Shown in pieces: positions 1 through 9,294 of a stretch of DNA of 64,000 nucleotides. Numbering within the stretch: position 1 is the first letter of the stretch; each line of letters starts with the position of its first letter. The stretch comes from JAJAZB01 sp965249815 (GTDB lineage Bacteria > Bacteroidota > Bacteroidia > Cytophagales > Spirosomataceae), in NCBI GenBank assembly GCA_965249815.1, contig CBDFMV010000003.1, forward strand, positions 2,418,001-2,482,000. Reading direction: 5' to 3'. Below the pieces are notes generated by a model, which was not told the origin of the DNA, made no database searches, and saw nothing but the letters and a program-made list of their open reading frames with translations. The translations under genes were made by a program, and so were the position numbers.

Positions 1-1459
1 TTGAATCGGGCAGGGTTTGGGCGCTGGTCGTCACCGGGGTGGTGCCCCAGAGTCGTAGCGTGGTGCCCAGCGGCGACACGGTCTGGGCTTCGCCGCGCTC
101 GTGCCAGGCGTCGGTGGTATTCAGAAAATCGCCTTTCCAGAGGTCGAGCAGCGCGCCCTGCTCCAAATCGTAGCTGTAATGCACCCCCGCCGGGTCGCCC
201 ACGTGGAGCACGCGCAGTTTTTTGCCGCCATCGCCCCGGCTGAAGCCCGGTTTGTACACGAACGCCCGCACCAGTTCGACTTCCGTGCTCGGTTGCACGG
301 CAATGAGCGGCACGGGGTCGGGTTCGGGCACCGAGTTGGGGTCGTGAAGGGCCTGGATATACCCACCGGGGCGTTTTACAAACAGCCCCCCTGCGGGTTT
401 GAACCAGCTTTGCCCCTTGCGGAGCAGCACTGAGTAGCGGTGTTCGCCCGGCGTCAGGTTTTTGCTGGCTGGCATGAGGTACCGGTCGCCCCACTGGCGG
501 TTGAGCAGCGTGTCGCCGTCTACGACGAGGCTGCCGATTTCGGAGTGCAGGAGGTTGAACTCGTACGGCCCGGCCACGTCGGCGGTGAAACTGCCGTCGA
601 ACCTGGCCAGGTACTGGTTGTTTTGGGCCAGTTTCACGCTGATGGCCGGGGCCGTGCCCTGCACGTCCGGTTTTTTGGTAAAACTCCCCGGAATCGTTTC
701 GGCGTAGCCATTGTAAAACGCGTAGCTGACCGGCCCGGTGGCCAGCGGCCCGCGGTCGAACCGATCGATTTGGAAGTTGCGGAAGGCCACCGCCCCGTGG
801 TCGCCCTGGAGCATGAGCGGCCCGCGGGGAGCTTCGTCGGTGAACGCCCCCGCCCGGGTGGGGCCAGTGAGTTCGATGTTTTCGTGGAGCGTCGTGCCGT
901 TGAGCGTGACCTTCACGAAGCGGGCGTTGCGGATTTTTTTGCCGCCGCCGTCAAACTTCGGGGCTTCAAAATCCACCGCCAGGTGCTGCCAGAGGCCGGG
1001 GGCCTTGCTGGCGTTCTGGCGGGGCGCGAAGCCCTCGTAGCCTTCGTGGTCCTTGCCCCGGCTTTCGTCCCAACGCTGGTAAATCGCCCCGCAGTCGATG
1101 TAGTGGGGTTTTTTGACGCCCCAACTGTCGTACAACTGTACCTCGTAACGGCCCATCAGGTACACGCCCGAGTTAGAGCCTTTGGGCATCGTGAAGTCCA
1201 GTTCGAGGTGTACGTCGCCGTGGTCCTGGATGGTAATCAGGTTGTCGGCAGCCTGGTAGGGGGTTTTGTTGGGCACGTCGAGCAGCACACCGGTGCCGGG
1301 CTGGGCCGTGAGCGTGGTCGAGGTCGGGCTGCCCGTCACGCCGCCCACGATGCGCCAGACATTCGACGGATTTTTGAACGCCGAGAGGTCAGTTAGCGGC
1401 AGGGTGTTTTGGGCCTGAGCCGCCGTACCGGCGAGGAAGAGGAAAAGAAATTTTTTCAT
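1..1459 (-). CDS. DUF1080 / PA14 secreted protein, C-terminus beyond window
   Basis: An open minus-strand frame runs from an ATG at 1459 to the left edge without a stop, giving about 486 residues. It starts with a signal peptide (MKKFLFLFLAGTAAQAQ). Residues from about 20 to 240 match the DUF1080 (3-keto-disaccharide hydrolase, concanavalin-like) fold, with GSNSGVYLMGRYEVQLYDSW and ENIELTGPTRAG as family landmarks. A PA14-like segment follows (YEFNLLHSEIGSLVVDGDTLL, then PGEHRYSVLLRKG). The last part seen (GDPAGVHYSYDLEQGALLDLW) recalls the tail of large multidomain DUF1080 proteins with a sorbosone-dehydrogenase-like or cytochrome region. It is probably a periplasmic or surface carbohydrate-binding or -processing protein. 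An in-frame ATG at 1504 is an alternative start, but it would bury the signal peptide. The sugar substrate cannot be inferred. Confidence 0.8.
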   Translation of the reverse strand, partial: MKKFLFLFLAGTAAQAQNTLPLTDLSAFKNPSNVWRIVGGVTGSPTSTTLTAQPGTGVLLDVPNKTPYQAADNLITIQDHGDVHLELDFTMPKGSNSGVYLMGRYEVQLYDSWGVKKPHYIDCGAIYQRWDESRGKDHEGYEGFAPRQNASKAPGLWQHLAVDFEAPKFDGGGKKIRNARFVKVTLNGTTLHENIELTGPTRAGAFTDEAPRGPLMLQGDHGAVAFRNFQIDRFDRGPLATGPVSYAFYNGYAETIPGSFTKKPDVQGTAPAISVKLAQNNQYLARFDGSFTADVAGPYEFNLLHSEIGSLVVDGDTLLNRQWGDRYLMPASKNLTPGEHRYSVLLRKGQSWFKPAGGLFVKRPGGYIQALHDPNSVPEPDPVPLIAVQPSTEVELVRAFVYKPGFSRGDGGKKLRVLHVGDPAGVHYSYDLEQGALLDLWKGDFLNTTDAWHERGEAQTVSPLGTTLRLWGTTPVTTSAQTLPDS

Positions 1460-1657
1460 GAAATCGGGCCGCGGCGTTTGGGCAGGCCGGAGAAGTTGGT
1501 GCATGGTTTAGGTTTAGAGATAAAGGGCAAACGGGCGAAAATTTACTGATCCAGGCGAAGGGAATCCGGGTTGCGGCTGGCGTGGGTGATGGTTAGAAAA
1601 TCTACCCGATCGGCCCTCACTACGAAAGTAGCGAAAAGATTGACAATCCGGGATTCC

Positions 1658-2257
1658 TCACCCATCCTTCCACCGCCATAGCAACCGGCAGGCCGTCGTG
1701 CGGTAGGGCCGCCAGGGTTCGGCCAGGCTGGTCATGCGGGCTTTCAGGTGGCGGTCACGTTCCAGGCCGTAGAGGCGCATCATGCCCTGCTGAATGCCCA
1801 GGTCGTCGGCAGGAAACACGTCGGGGCGCTGGAGGGTAAACATCAGAATCATCTCGACCGTCCAGCGGCCCACGCCTTTGATTTGGCTCAGGTACTGCAC
1901 GATTTCGTCGTCCGGCAGGCCCGACCAGTCCTTGCTTTCGAGGTTTTCCTGCTCGAAGAAAAGGGCCACGTTTTGCAGATAAGCCGCTTTCTGGTTGGAA
2001 AGCCCCACCGCCCGGAGCGTCGGGATGTCGAGGGCCAGCAACTGCTTTGGGTGCGGGTATTCGCCGGGAAACAGGCTGAGAAACCGGTTGAAAATCACTG
2101 TCGCCACCTTCGTCGAAAGCTGTTGCGACACGACGCTGTCGAGCAAATCGTAGTACAAATCGCCCGACGGATTCGGCTCGGGCAACGGCGTGGTTTCGAT
2201 GACGCGCCGGAGGGCGGGATCCTGGGCGAGGTGGGCGAGGGCGTTTGGGTGCGACAC
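1658..2257 (-). CDS. DNA-3-methyladenine glycosylase (AlkA-like, HhH-GPD)
   Basis: This is a base-excision repair glycosylase that removes alkylated purines. The frame carries an HhH-GPD core: DLLDSVVSQQLSTKVATVI, then the helix-hairpin-helix LSQIKGVGRWTVEMIL, followed by FPADDLGIQQGM, which holds the catalytic Asp. It ends with WRPYRTTACRLLWRWKDG, a typical C-terminus of the short (about 200 aa) family. The start is uncertain. The open frame continues upstream to an ATG at 2545, but the extra part looks non-coding and overlaps the sulfatase signal peptide on the other strand. I chose the GTG at 2257 (199 aa, VSHPNALAHLAQ). A start a little further upstream is possible. It appears monocistronic, between a DUF1080 gene on the same strand and a divergent sulfatase. 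Confidence 0.8.
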   Translation of the reverse strand: MSHPNALAHLAQDPALRRVIETTPLPEPNPSGDLYYDLLDSVVSQQLSTKVATVIFNRFLSLFPGEYPHPKQLLALDIPTLRAVGLSNQKAAYLQNVALFFEQENLESKDWSGLPDDEIVQYLSQIKGVGRWTVEMILMFTLQRPDVFPADDLGIQQGMMRLYGLERDRHLKARMTSLAEPWRPYRTTACRLLWRWKDG

Positions 2258-2543
2258 TGGGAAGTGGAAACGAAACGCCGAAGAAACGAATTTCCGGCGT
2301 TCCGTGCGCGCTTGGCAAACCGGAATCGATACCCAGGCTTGAAATTCAGGCTGCTGCGGGGCGTACGTTGGGGTGAAAGAGGAGTGGAGGAATGAGAAAA
2401 CGACCTTTCCCGTGGAATTAGGAATTTTGACAATCCGGAGAATTCTTCTGAAAAAAGTTGCCGTCGTGTACGTAGTTTGTCGGCGCTGACGAATCCCTCC
2501 CGGACGCACCGCAGAGAGCCACCCAACCGGACCCCTGTTTTTC

Positions 2544-4078
2544 ATGAAAAAACACGTTCTTCTTCTGGTAACTGCCTGCGTGTTAATTGGGTGGCTGTAC
2601 CCCGCCAACGCTCAGCAACCCCGGTCAAAACCCAACGTCATCCTGATTTACGCCGACGACATCGGCTACGGGGATCTGTCGTGTTACGGCAACACAAAAC
2701 TCCGGACGCCGCACGTGGACCGCCTCGCCGCCGGGGGCCTGCGTTTTACCCACGCCCACGCCACGGCGGCCACCTGCACCCCCTCGCGGTACTCGCTCCT
2801 GACGGGACAATACGCCTGGCGGCGCAAGGGAACGGGTATCCTGCCCGGCGATGCCCCGGCGCTGATTCAACCCGGTCGGCAAACCCTGCCTGGCGTGTTT
2901 CAGGCCGCAGGCTACCGCACCGGCGTGGTGGGCAAGTGGCACCTCGGCTTGGGGGAACGGCAGGCCCCGACTGGAACGGCGAAATCAGACCCGGCCCGCA
3001 GGACGTTGGCTTCGATTCGGCCTTCATCATGGCCGCCACCGGCGACCGCGTACCGACGGTGTACCTCGAAAACCGCCGCGTGGTCAACCTCGATCCCACC
3101 GACCCGATTCGGGTGAGTTATGCCGAAAAAATTGGCACCGAGCCGACGGGACGCGAAAACCCGGAGTTGCTCAAAATGAAACCCTCCCACGGTCACGACA
3201 TGACCATCGTCAACGGCATCAGCCGGATTGGCTACATGGAGGGTGGAAAAAAAGCCCGCTGGGTGGACGAAGACATGGCCGATACCTTCACGGGCAAGGC
3301 CGTAGAATTCATCAAATCGTCGCGGAATGGCCCGGACGCGACCCGCCCGTTCTTTTTGGTTTTTGCCACGCACGACATCCACGTGCCCCGCGTGCCGCAC
3401 CCGCGCTTCGTGGGCAAAAGTGGCATGGGGCCGCGCGGCGATGCACTCCTGGAGTTCGACTGGTCGGTGGGTGAAATTCTGAAAACCCTCGACGACCTCG
3501 GCCTGACCCAGAACACGCTCGTGCTGCTGAGCAGCGACAACGGGCCGGTTGTGGACGATGGCTACCACGACGACGCCGTGCTGAAACTGGGCGGGCACTC
3601 GCCCAGCGGGCCGCTGCGCGGGGGCAAGGGCGGGATTTTTGAGGCCAGCACCCGCGTACCCCTGCTGGTGCGCTGGCCGGGCCGCGTGAAACCCGGCACC
3701 TCGGACGCCCTGGTGAGCCAGGTGGATTTTCTGGCCTCGGTGGCCGCGCTGACCGGCCAGCAGGTGAATGCCGCCGAGGCGACCGATTCAGAAAACCACT
3801 TGCCAACGCTGTTGGGCGACGACCGGAAAGGCCGGACGCTGCTGGTGGAACACGCCGGAACCTGGGCCATCACCGACGGCACCTACAAGTACATCGAACC
3901 CCGCGACGGTTCGCCACTCAACCGCAACACCGAAACCGGCAACGATCCTCAGCCTCAGCTTTACCACCTCCGCAACGACGTTGGGGAGCGAACCAACCTG
4001 GCCAGCCAATACCCGCAACACGCACAACGCCTGCGCGACGAACTGGAGCGGATAAAGTCGCGCGGGGTCAATCAATGA
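2544..4078 (+). pseudogene. Type I sulfatase, broken by a -1 frameshift
   Basis: This is a formylglycine-dependent sulfatase with signal peptide MKKHVLLLVTACVLIGWL. The metal-binding NVILIYADDIGYGDLSCYGN follows, and then the sulfatase signature CTPSRYSLLTG, in which Cys78 would be converted to formylglycine. Frame 1 is good as far as GKWHLGLG (near 2954). The match then continues in another frame as PDWNGEIRPGPQDVGFD through to LERIKSRGVNQ at 4078. One missing base in the GGGGG run at 2951-2955 would explain it, since adding one G restores a continuous protein of about 510 residues. The downstream half keeps FLVFATHDIHVPRVPHPRF and LLSSDNGPVVDDGY and shows no other damage, so either the mutation is recent or it is a sequencing error. 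No sulfatase-maturing enzyme is nearby. The last codon and stop lie about 160 nt before porP. Confidence 0.85.
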
Positions 4079-4237
4079 GCCGAAGTCCGGCTATTGGCCG
4101 CAACAAAGCGCCCGTCCAGCCGTTAGGTAAAACAGAAAACGGAGGTGCTCTTTGGAAATGGCCGCCGGTTTGTCTTTTTTTAACGCCTGAATTTGGTCTG
4201 GCTGAAGGCTTGCATGAATCGTCGCTTTATTTGCTGT

Positions 4238-5215
4238 ATGAAAAACCGTTACCTTCTCTTTCTCTTGTTGGGGCTGCTGACGACCCGGTCGGCGCTGGCC
4301 CAGCAGGACGCTCAGTTTACCCAGTACCTCTTCAACCAGCTTTACCTCAACCCCGCCACGGCGGGCAGCGACGGGTTGATTCGCTTCCAACTGATGCACC
4401 GCACGCAATACCTGGGCTACCAGGGCACATTCGACGACGGCGGCGCACCCACCACGCAGTTGTTTTCCTTCCAGATGCCGCTCAATTCCATCCGCAGCGC
4501 GGTTGGATTTTACGCCACCAACGACCGCCTCGGCCCGGCGGGCAATCAGGAAGTCCAGCTTTCGTACGCCTACCGGATTCCGCTTGCCGGCGGACAGCTT
4601 TCGCTGGGTGTGCGCGCGGGGCTGTTCAACAAATCCATCGATTTCGACCGTCTGCGGCCCCGTGAGCCGGGTGACCCCATTCTGGGCACGGGCAAAGTGA
4701 ACGAAGCCAAGCCCGACCTGGGCCTCGGGGCGTACTACAACGCGTCGGCGTTTTTCGCGGGTGTGGCCGTTACGCACCTGCTGGCCCAGAAGTACCCGTT
4801 CAAACTCGAACAAGGCACCAACCGCATTTACTCGACCCTGAACATCCACGGTGGCGTGCGCTACTACCTGACCGACGCCATCGAACTAACGCCCTCGATT
4901 CTGTTCAAGGCCATTCCGTCGTTGCTGACCAAGGGCGATCCGGCCGGATTCAGCGTCGAAGGGGGCCTACTCGGCACCATTCAGAACAAATACTGGCTGG
5001 GTGTGCAGTTTCGGCAGCGCGATGCCATTAGCGCGCTGGCCGGTATCAATTTATTGAAAGACAACGCCTTGCGACTTGGCTACGCGTTCGACTACGTGGT
5101 GAGCGGGGTAGGCGGCAAGTCGCCGACGTCCCACGAAGTGTTGCTCAGCTACGCCCTGCCCGCGCCGAAGGTGACGAAACGGACGATTGTGCGGACGCCA
5201 CGGTTCAGGTATTGA
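4238..5215 (+). CDS. porP: PorP/SprF family type IX secretion membrane protein
   Basis: Outer-membrane beta-barrel protein of the T9SS, of the PorP/SprF family that couples the GldKN ring and SprA-type translocon to surface proteins such as SprB. It has the signal peptide MKNRYLLFLLLGLLTTRSALAQ and then the family hallmark QDAQFTQYLFNQLYLNPATAG. Alternating barrel strands continue to a C-terminal HEVLLSYALPAPK. Length is 325 aa, normal for the family. The ATG at 4238 gives a clean signal peptide; in-frame upstream starts at 4193 or 4214 would add a Cys-containing extension. It lies upstream of gldKLMN in the same orientation, the usual porP-K-L-M-N order. A 320-nt gap with a hairpin separates it from gldK, so it may be transcribed separately. 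Confidence 0.92.
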   Translation: MKNRYLLFLLLGLLTTRSALAQQDAQFTQYLFNQLYLNPATAGSDGLIRFQLMHRTQYLGYQGTFDDGGAPTTQLFSFQMPLNSIRSAVGFYATNDRLGPAGNQEVQLSYAYRIPLAGGQLSLGVRAGLFNKSIDFDRLRPREPGDPILGTGKVNEAKPDLGLGAYYNASAFFAGVAVTHLLAQKYPFKLEQGTNRIYSTLNIHGGVRYYLTDAIELTPSILFKAIPSLLTKGDPAGFSVEGGLLGTIQNKYWLGVQFRQRDAISALAGINLLKDNALRLGYAFDYVVSGVGGKSPTSHEVLLSYALPAPKVTKRTIVRTPRFRY

Positions 5216-5535
5216 AACAGTTCAGGGTTTCCAGTTCAGGGTTTTCAGTTTGTAACGACTACAACTGGAAACCCTGAACTGGAAACTTTCCGGAAGGAAC
5301 AATTTTTTACGCCGCCCGGACCTTTGGCAGCATTTTTGCCTCTGCCGGTGGGTAAAGATTTAGAAGTCAGCGGCGGGCAACCGGCAATTTTGTCTATTTT
5401 TGCCCTGAGTGCCTAAACGGGGCGGGTTCGGTTCGCCGACGATTGCGGCAATTTCTGCGACCTGCATATAATTTAACCCGAAATTCCGTTGTATAGCTGA
5501 ATTTCAAAAAAGAGACAGTCAAACAGATCAACCCT
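5216..5535. other. Intergenic stretch porP-gldK without a gene
   Basis: The first 70 nt hold the inverted repeat listed separately. The rest shows no convincing ORF. A TATTTTTG at about 5394-5401 resembles the Bacteroidota -7 box, but no -33 TTG lies at the right distance, so a gldK promoter here is only possible. An AT-rich segment just before the gldK start is probably its leader. Confidence 0.5.
5218..5281. repeat. Inverted repeat, 19-bp perfect arms (GTTCAGGGTTT type)
   Basis: Arms at 5218-5236 and 5263-5281 are exact reverse complements and contain CAGTTCAGGGTTTCCAGTT. The left arm starts 3 nt after the porP stop codon, so it could end porP transcripts. The word GTTCAGGGTTT recurs near 54.9 kb and 57.7 kb. 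Confidence 0.85.
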
Positions 5536-6639
5536 ATGAACCATCGGGTATTCTTTCGGAAAGCGTTGGCGGGCCTTATCCTGGTGGCACCGCTGCTGCT
5601 TTTGCAGAGTTGCGGTTTTTTCGGCGGGAAAAAAGACGGCGGCAAGAGCGGTACGGCCAGCAAAGGCGGTCGCAACCGGGGCAAAGGCGACGTGGGCGTC
5701 GTGAATGGGGAAATTGCCGCCACCCAACGCAAAGGCTACAAACAACCCACGCCCCTGGGCATGGTGCTGATTCCTTCGGGGTCGTTTATGATGGGTCAGG
5801 CCGACGAAGACGTGGCCGCTACCCAGGTGAACTTCAACAAGCGGGTGACCATCAGTCAGTTTTTCATGGATGATACCGAAATCACCAACAACGAGTACCG
5901 GCAGTTTGTCAACGCCATGCTGACCGACTCCGTCTCGACGCTGGGCGAGGAATACATCATGACCAAATTGTACCCGGACACGACCGTGTGGCGCAAGGAC
6001 TTCACCTACCACAACGGCGACCCGATGACCGAGTACTACTACAACAGCCCCGCCTTCGATATGTACCCGGTGGTGGGGGTAAGCTGGCAGGGGGCGCGGG
6101 AGTTCTGCAAGTGGCGCTCGGCCATCCTCAACGAACACCGCACGACCGAAGGCCAGGCGCTGGCACCCCGGTTCCAGTTGCCTACCGAGGCGCAGTGGGA
6201 GTGGGCCGCCCGGGGCGGCAAGGCGTCGGCCAAGTACCCCTGGGGTAACCCCTACGTGGCCAATGGCAAGGGCTGCCTGCTGGCGAACTTCAAGCCCCAG
6301 CGCGGCAACTACGACGCCGACGGGTACGCCTACACGGCCCCGGCCAACGCCTACAACCCCAACGATTACGGACTTTACAACATGGCGGGTAACGTGGCCG
6401 AATGGTGCCTCGACGCCTACGCCGACGCTTCGACGGTATTTACCTGGGACTTGAACCTCGTCAACGACGACCCCAACGAGCCGCGCAAAATCGTGCGGGG
6501 CGGGTCGTGGAAAGACGTCGCCTACTACCTCGAAACGGGCACGCGCTCGTGGGAATACGAAACCTCGACGCGCTCCTACATCGGCTTCCGCTGCGTGATG
6601 GAACACCTGGGCCGTTCGTCGGGCCGCGAATTCCGCTAA
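5536..6639 (+). CDS. gldK: GldK/PorK, T9SS outer-membrane ring lipoprotein
   Basis: Lipoprotein that forms, with GldN, the periplasmic ring under the outer membrane in the type IX secretion system. The signal peptide ends in lipobox LQSC with Cys26 as the lipidated residue. A Gly/Lys/Arg-rich linker (about 27-55) leads into a formylglycine-generating-enzyme-like (SUMF1) domain from about residue 74 (LGMVLIPSGSFMMGQADED) to about 355 (RSYIGFRCVMEHLG). Motifs typical of the fold are WQGAREFCKWRSAI, RFQLPTEAQWEWAARGG and NMAGNVAEWCLDAY. The domain is structural here rather than a sulfatase activator. Length is 367 aa, somewhat short of flavobacterial GldK. gldL follows after a hairpin. Confidence 0.95.
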   Translation: MNHRVFFRKALAGLILVAPLLLLQSCGFFGGKKDGGKSGTASKGGRNRGKGDVGVVNGEIAATQRKGYKQPTPLGMVLIPSGSFMMGQADEDVAATQVNFNKRVTISQFFMDDTEITNNEYRQFVNAMLTDSVSTLGEEYIMTKLYPDTTVWRKDFTYHNGDPMTEYYYNSPAFDMYPVVGVSWQGAREFCKWRSAILNEHRTTEGQALAPRFQLPTEAQWEWAARGGKASAKYPWGNPYVANGKGCLLANFKPQRGNYDADGYAYTAPANAYNPNDYGLYNMAGNVAEWCLDAYADASTVFTWDLNLVNDDPNEPRKIVRGGSWKDVAYYLETGTRSWEYETSTRSYIGFRCVMEHLGRSSGREFR

Positions 6640-6652
6640 TCAGAACTTCTTT

Positions 6653-6690
6653 AAAAAACCGGTGAGGTTCAATGGCCCCACCGGTTTTTT
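6653..6690 (+). terminator. Hairpin between gldK and gldL
   Basis: A 12-bp stem (AAAAAACCGGTG with CACCGGTTTTTT) closes a 14-nt loop and ends in a T run, the form of an intrinsic terminator. Because gldL must be made together with gldK, it may act as a partial terminator setting subunit ratio or as a 3' stabiliser. Confidence 0.75.
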
Positions 6691-6752
6691 CAATGCCTTT
6701 TCAAAACACCTACAACCAGTTTTTACGCAAAACACCTCTTTTTTCTTGACTC

Positions 6753-7571
6753 ATGGCTGCTCAGAAATCAAGCTTCTTTTTTGACAAAGTACTGCCCGTC
6801 ATGTACAGCGTGGGGGCCGCAGTGGTAATTCTCGGTGCGCTTTTCAAAATTCAACACTACGACGGGGCCGACACGATGCTCAACGTGGGGATGTTCACCG
6901 AGGCGTTTATCTTCCTGATGTTCGCTCTCCAGACCTTCGTCACGCCCGTGGATCGGGGCTACGCCTGGGAGCGCGTGTACCCTGAACTGGCCGAAGATTA
7001 CAAAGGCGAACTGCCCACCCGCACCGCCAGCAGCAATCCTAATCTGGGCCTGACGGCGAAAATGGACGACATGATCGCGCAGGCCAAGATTACCCCCGAA
7101 GTGTTCAGCAACCTGGGCAATGGCCTCCGCAACCTGACCGATACCGTGGGCAAAATGGGCCAGCTCACCGACGCCACCGTGGCCACCAACGAGTACGCCA
7201 AAAACGTGCGTGCTGCCTCGGGTTCGCTCGTGGAAATGAATAAATCGTACGGCACGACGGTCTCGGCGTTGTCGGAAATGGCCTCGGCCTCGCTCGACGC
7301 GAAGGAATATCGAACGCAGTTTGTGGAGGTGACCAAGAAAATGGGTGCCCTCAACGCCGTGTACGAACTTGAATTGCAGGACACCAACAAGCACCTCAAA
7401 GCCATGAATGCCTTTTACGGCAACCTCTCGGCGGCGATGGACAACATGGCGTCGGCCAGCAAGGATACCCAGCAGTTCAAGCAGGAACTGGCTAAACTGA
7501 CTAACAACCTGACTTCGCTCAACACCATCTACGGCAGCATGCTGACGGCGATGAAAGGCAACCAGGCATAA
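6753..7571 (+). CDS. gldL: GldL, inner-membrane motor protein of T9SS
   Basis: Inner-membrane subunit of the proton-driven GldLM motor that powers type IX secretion and gliding. Two transmembrane helices lie near the N-terminus: VLPVMYSVGAAVVILGALF (about 14-31) and LNVGMFTEAFIFLMFALQTF (about 43-62). Lys32 (FKIQH) and Glu50 (FTEAF) sit where Flavobacterium johnsoniae GldL has its functionally important Lys27 and Glu49; that match is inferred by alignment from memory. The rest (about 100-272) is a cytoplasmic helical, probably coiled-coil domain with repeated hydrophobic heptads. Length is 272 aa. A hairpin separates it from gldM. Confidence 0.95.
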   Translation: MAAQKSSFFFDKVLPVMYSVGAAVVILGALFKIQHYDGADTMLNVGMFTEAFIFLMFALQTFVTPVDRGYAWERVYPELAEDYKGELPTRTASSNPNLGLTAKMDDMIAQAKITPEVFSNLGNGLRNLTDTVGKMGQLTDATVATNEYAKNVRAASGSLVEMNKSYGTTVSALSEMASASLDAKEYRTQFVEVTKKMGALNAVYELELQDTNKHLKAMNAFYGNLSAAMDNMASASKDTQQFKQELAKLTNNLTSLNTIYGSMLTAMKGNQA

Positions 7572-7574
7572 AAA

Positions 7575-7649
7575 GTGTAAAGTGTAGAGTTGGAAGCGTA
7601 AAGAATAGATTTACAAGACTTTACGCTTTTTGCCTTTACACTTTGCACT
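7575..7649. repeat. Imperfect inverted repeat between gldL and gldM
   Basis: The left part, with GTGTAAAGTGTAGAGTTGG and AGCGTAAAG, pairs with CTTTACGCT and CTTTACACTTTGCAC on the right. It starts two bases after the gldL stop. The vocabulary (AAAGTGTAGAGTG) is nearly that of the atpB-atpE repeat at 53.2 kb. Confidence 0.7.
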
Positions 7650-7691
7650 CGAATTTTACTCACCTAAGAACCTCAGTTTTCCCCCCCAAAT

Positions 7692-9287
7692 ATGGCTGGT
7701 GCTAAAGAGACACCCCGGCAGAAGATGATCGGGATGATGTATCTGGTGCTGACGGCGATGCTTGCCCTGCAAGTAAGCTCAGCCCTGATTGAGAAATTTA
7801 CCCTGTTGAACCGCAGCCTTGAATCGGCCAACAGTTCGGCCAACGAAAAAAACCAAAGCGCAGCAACGGGCATCAAAGAAGCCGTCAGCAAGTCGAGTAA
7901 CCCCGGCCTGTACGCCGACGTACTCCGCAAAGCCGACGAGGTGCGGAAGGAAGCCGACGGCATGTTTCAGGAAATTGACGGCCTGAAAAACGAAATTATC
8001 CAGTCCGCCGGGGGCGGTACCGACGAACAGGGCAACGTTAAAAACCCGAAGGAAGAAGAGAAAGTCGCGATTTTGATGGTGGGCAACACCAACCGCAAAG
8101 GCAAGGCCTACGCGTTGAAAGATCGCCTGAATGGGTTTGTGCAGAGTCTGGGCAAGTTTGCCGATCCCGGCACGCAGTTTGCTCCGCTTGCCCTCGATGG
8201 CAAGGAAGACCCCATCGCCAGCCGCAGCACCGACCAGCGCCGGAAGGATTTCGCCGAACTGAATTTCGCCCAGACGCCCGTGCCGGCCGCTCTGGCTGTG
8301 TTGAGCCAGAAACAGTCGGAGGTTCGGCGGTACGAAAACACGATTCTTGACCAACTGGCCGCCAAAGTGGGAGCCAAGGAAGTGAAATTTGACAAAGTCT
8401 TCGGCATGATTTCGGCAAAATCGAACACGGTCGTGGCCGGGACGCCCTTCGAGGCGGAAATGTTCATCGCCGCCGCGTCGAGCGCCATCACGCCGCGCAT
8501 GAGTTTCAACGGGGCCGCCGTGCCAGTGAAAGACGGCAAGGCCATTATCAAATTCACCGCCCAGGGCGGCGCGTACGACAACAAGGGCCTGGCCCGCAAA
8601 ACGTACACCGGCAACATCGCCTACAACGACCCGGCGGGTGGCGTGAAAACCCTGACCGTAACCGGTGAATATTTCGTGGCAAAACCGTCGTACAGCATTG
8701 AAACGTCCACGTTACCCGCGCTGTATTTGGGTTGCGCTAATCGGCTTAACTTCGTCAGTCCGCAGTTGGGGGCACTCTGGCAGCCATCTTTTAGCGCCGA
8801 TGGTGCGCAGGTGATTTCGGGAGGCGGCGGCAAAGTGACGATCGTACCCAGTTCGGCCAGCGTAAATGTGCGGGTGGTCAATCAGGGTAATGTGCTGGGC
8901 GTGGAACCTTTCAAAGTACGCCGGGTACCGAAGCCCGACATTCGGGTATTTGGCAATGGCGCTCCGGTTGACGAAAAACGGGGTGCGGATGCTTCGGCCC
9001 TTCGTTCGCTCGACGTGCGGGCCGTGGCCGACGAGAGTTTCAAAGCCACCAACCCCGAAGACGCCCAATTCCGGATTACGGAGGTGATTGTCAACCTGGT
9101 ACGCGGTGGGCGGCGCATTAACACCGTGACGCTTTCGGGGGGTGGGTCGATCGGCGGACTTGCACAGGCTGCGCAGTCGGGCGACCGTTACGTGCTGGAA
9201 GTGAAAGGTTGCCAGCGCCGGAATTTCCAGAACGCGATTTCAACCGTCGACATTGGCAATAAGATTATTACCATTCCGTTGAATTAA
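7692..9287 (+). CDS. gldM: GldM, periplasm-spanning T9SS motor subunit
   Basis: GldM anchors in the inner membrane beside GldL and reaches through the periplasm to the GldKN ring, passing on proton-driven motion. The N-terminus (MAGAKETPRQKMIGMMYLVL) has Arg9, the residue known to pair with the GldL glutamate, followed by one transmembrane helix at about 12-31. The remaining 500 residues form the periplasmic D1-D4 domains. They start with a long helical D1 (ALIEKFTLLNRSLESANSS) and end with Ig-like beta domains (FRITEVIVNLVRGGRRINTVTLSGGGSI region near the C-terminus). Length of 531 aa is normal. The order between gldL and gldN is canonical. Confidence 0.95.
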   Translation: MAGAKETPRQKMIGMMYLVLTAMLALQVSSALIEKFTLLNRSLESANSSANEKNQSAATGIKEAVSKSSNPGLYADVLRKADEVRKEADGMFQEIDGLKNEIIQSAGGGTDEQGNVKNPKEEEKVAILMVGNTNRKGKAYALKDRLNGFVQSLGKFADPGTQFAPLALDGKEDPIASRSTDQRRKDFAELNFAQTPVPAALAVLSQKQSEVRRYENTILDQLAAKVGAKEVKFDKVFGMISAKSNTVVAGTPFEAEMFIAAASSAITPRMSFNGAAVPVKDGKAIIKFTAQGGAYDNKGLARKTYTGNIAYNDPAGGVKTLTVTGEYFVAKPSYSIETSTLPALYLGCANRLNFVSPQLGALWQPSFSADGAQVISGGGGKVTIVPSSASVNVRVVNQGNVLGVEPFKVRRVPKPDIRVFGNGAPVDEKRGADASALRSLDVRAVADESFKATNPEDAQFRITEVIVNLVRGGRRINTVTLSGGGSIGGLAQAAQSGDRYVLEVKGCQRRNFQNAISTVDIGNKIITIPLN

Positions 9288-9294
9288 GGATTCA

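Noticed and set aside
440..1396. A 318-codon plus-strand frame at the left end
   Set aside because: Antisense shadow of the DUF1080/PA14 gene, which has a signal peptide and clear domains on the minus strand.
2951..2957. Programmed -1 frameshift in the sulfatase
   Set aside because: The G run is not in the X-XXY-YYZ phase needed, and no stimulatory structure is evident; an ordinary indel is simpler.
5396..5480. Possible tRNA because of a GGTTCGGTTCGCC stretch
   Set aside because: No acceptor or anticodon stems can be drawn around it.
5536..6639. GldK as a sulfatase-activating enzyme for the nearby sulfatase
   Set aside because: The SUMF1-like fold is part of GldK in all T9SS operons, and the gene is lipoprotein-anchored and placed with gldLMN.
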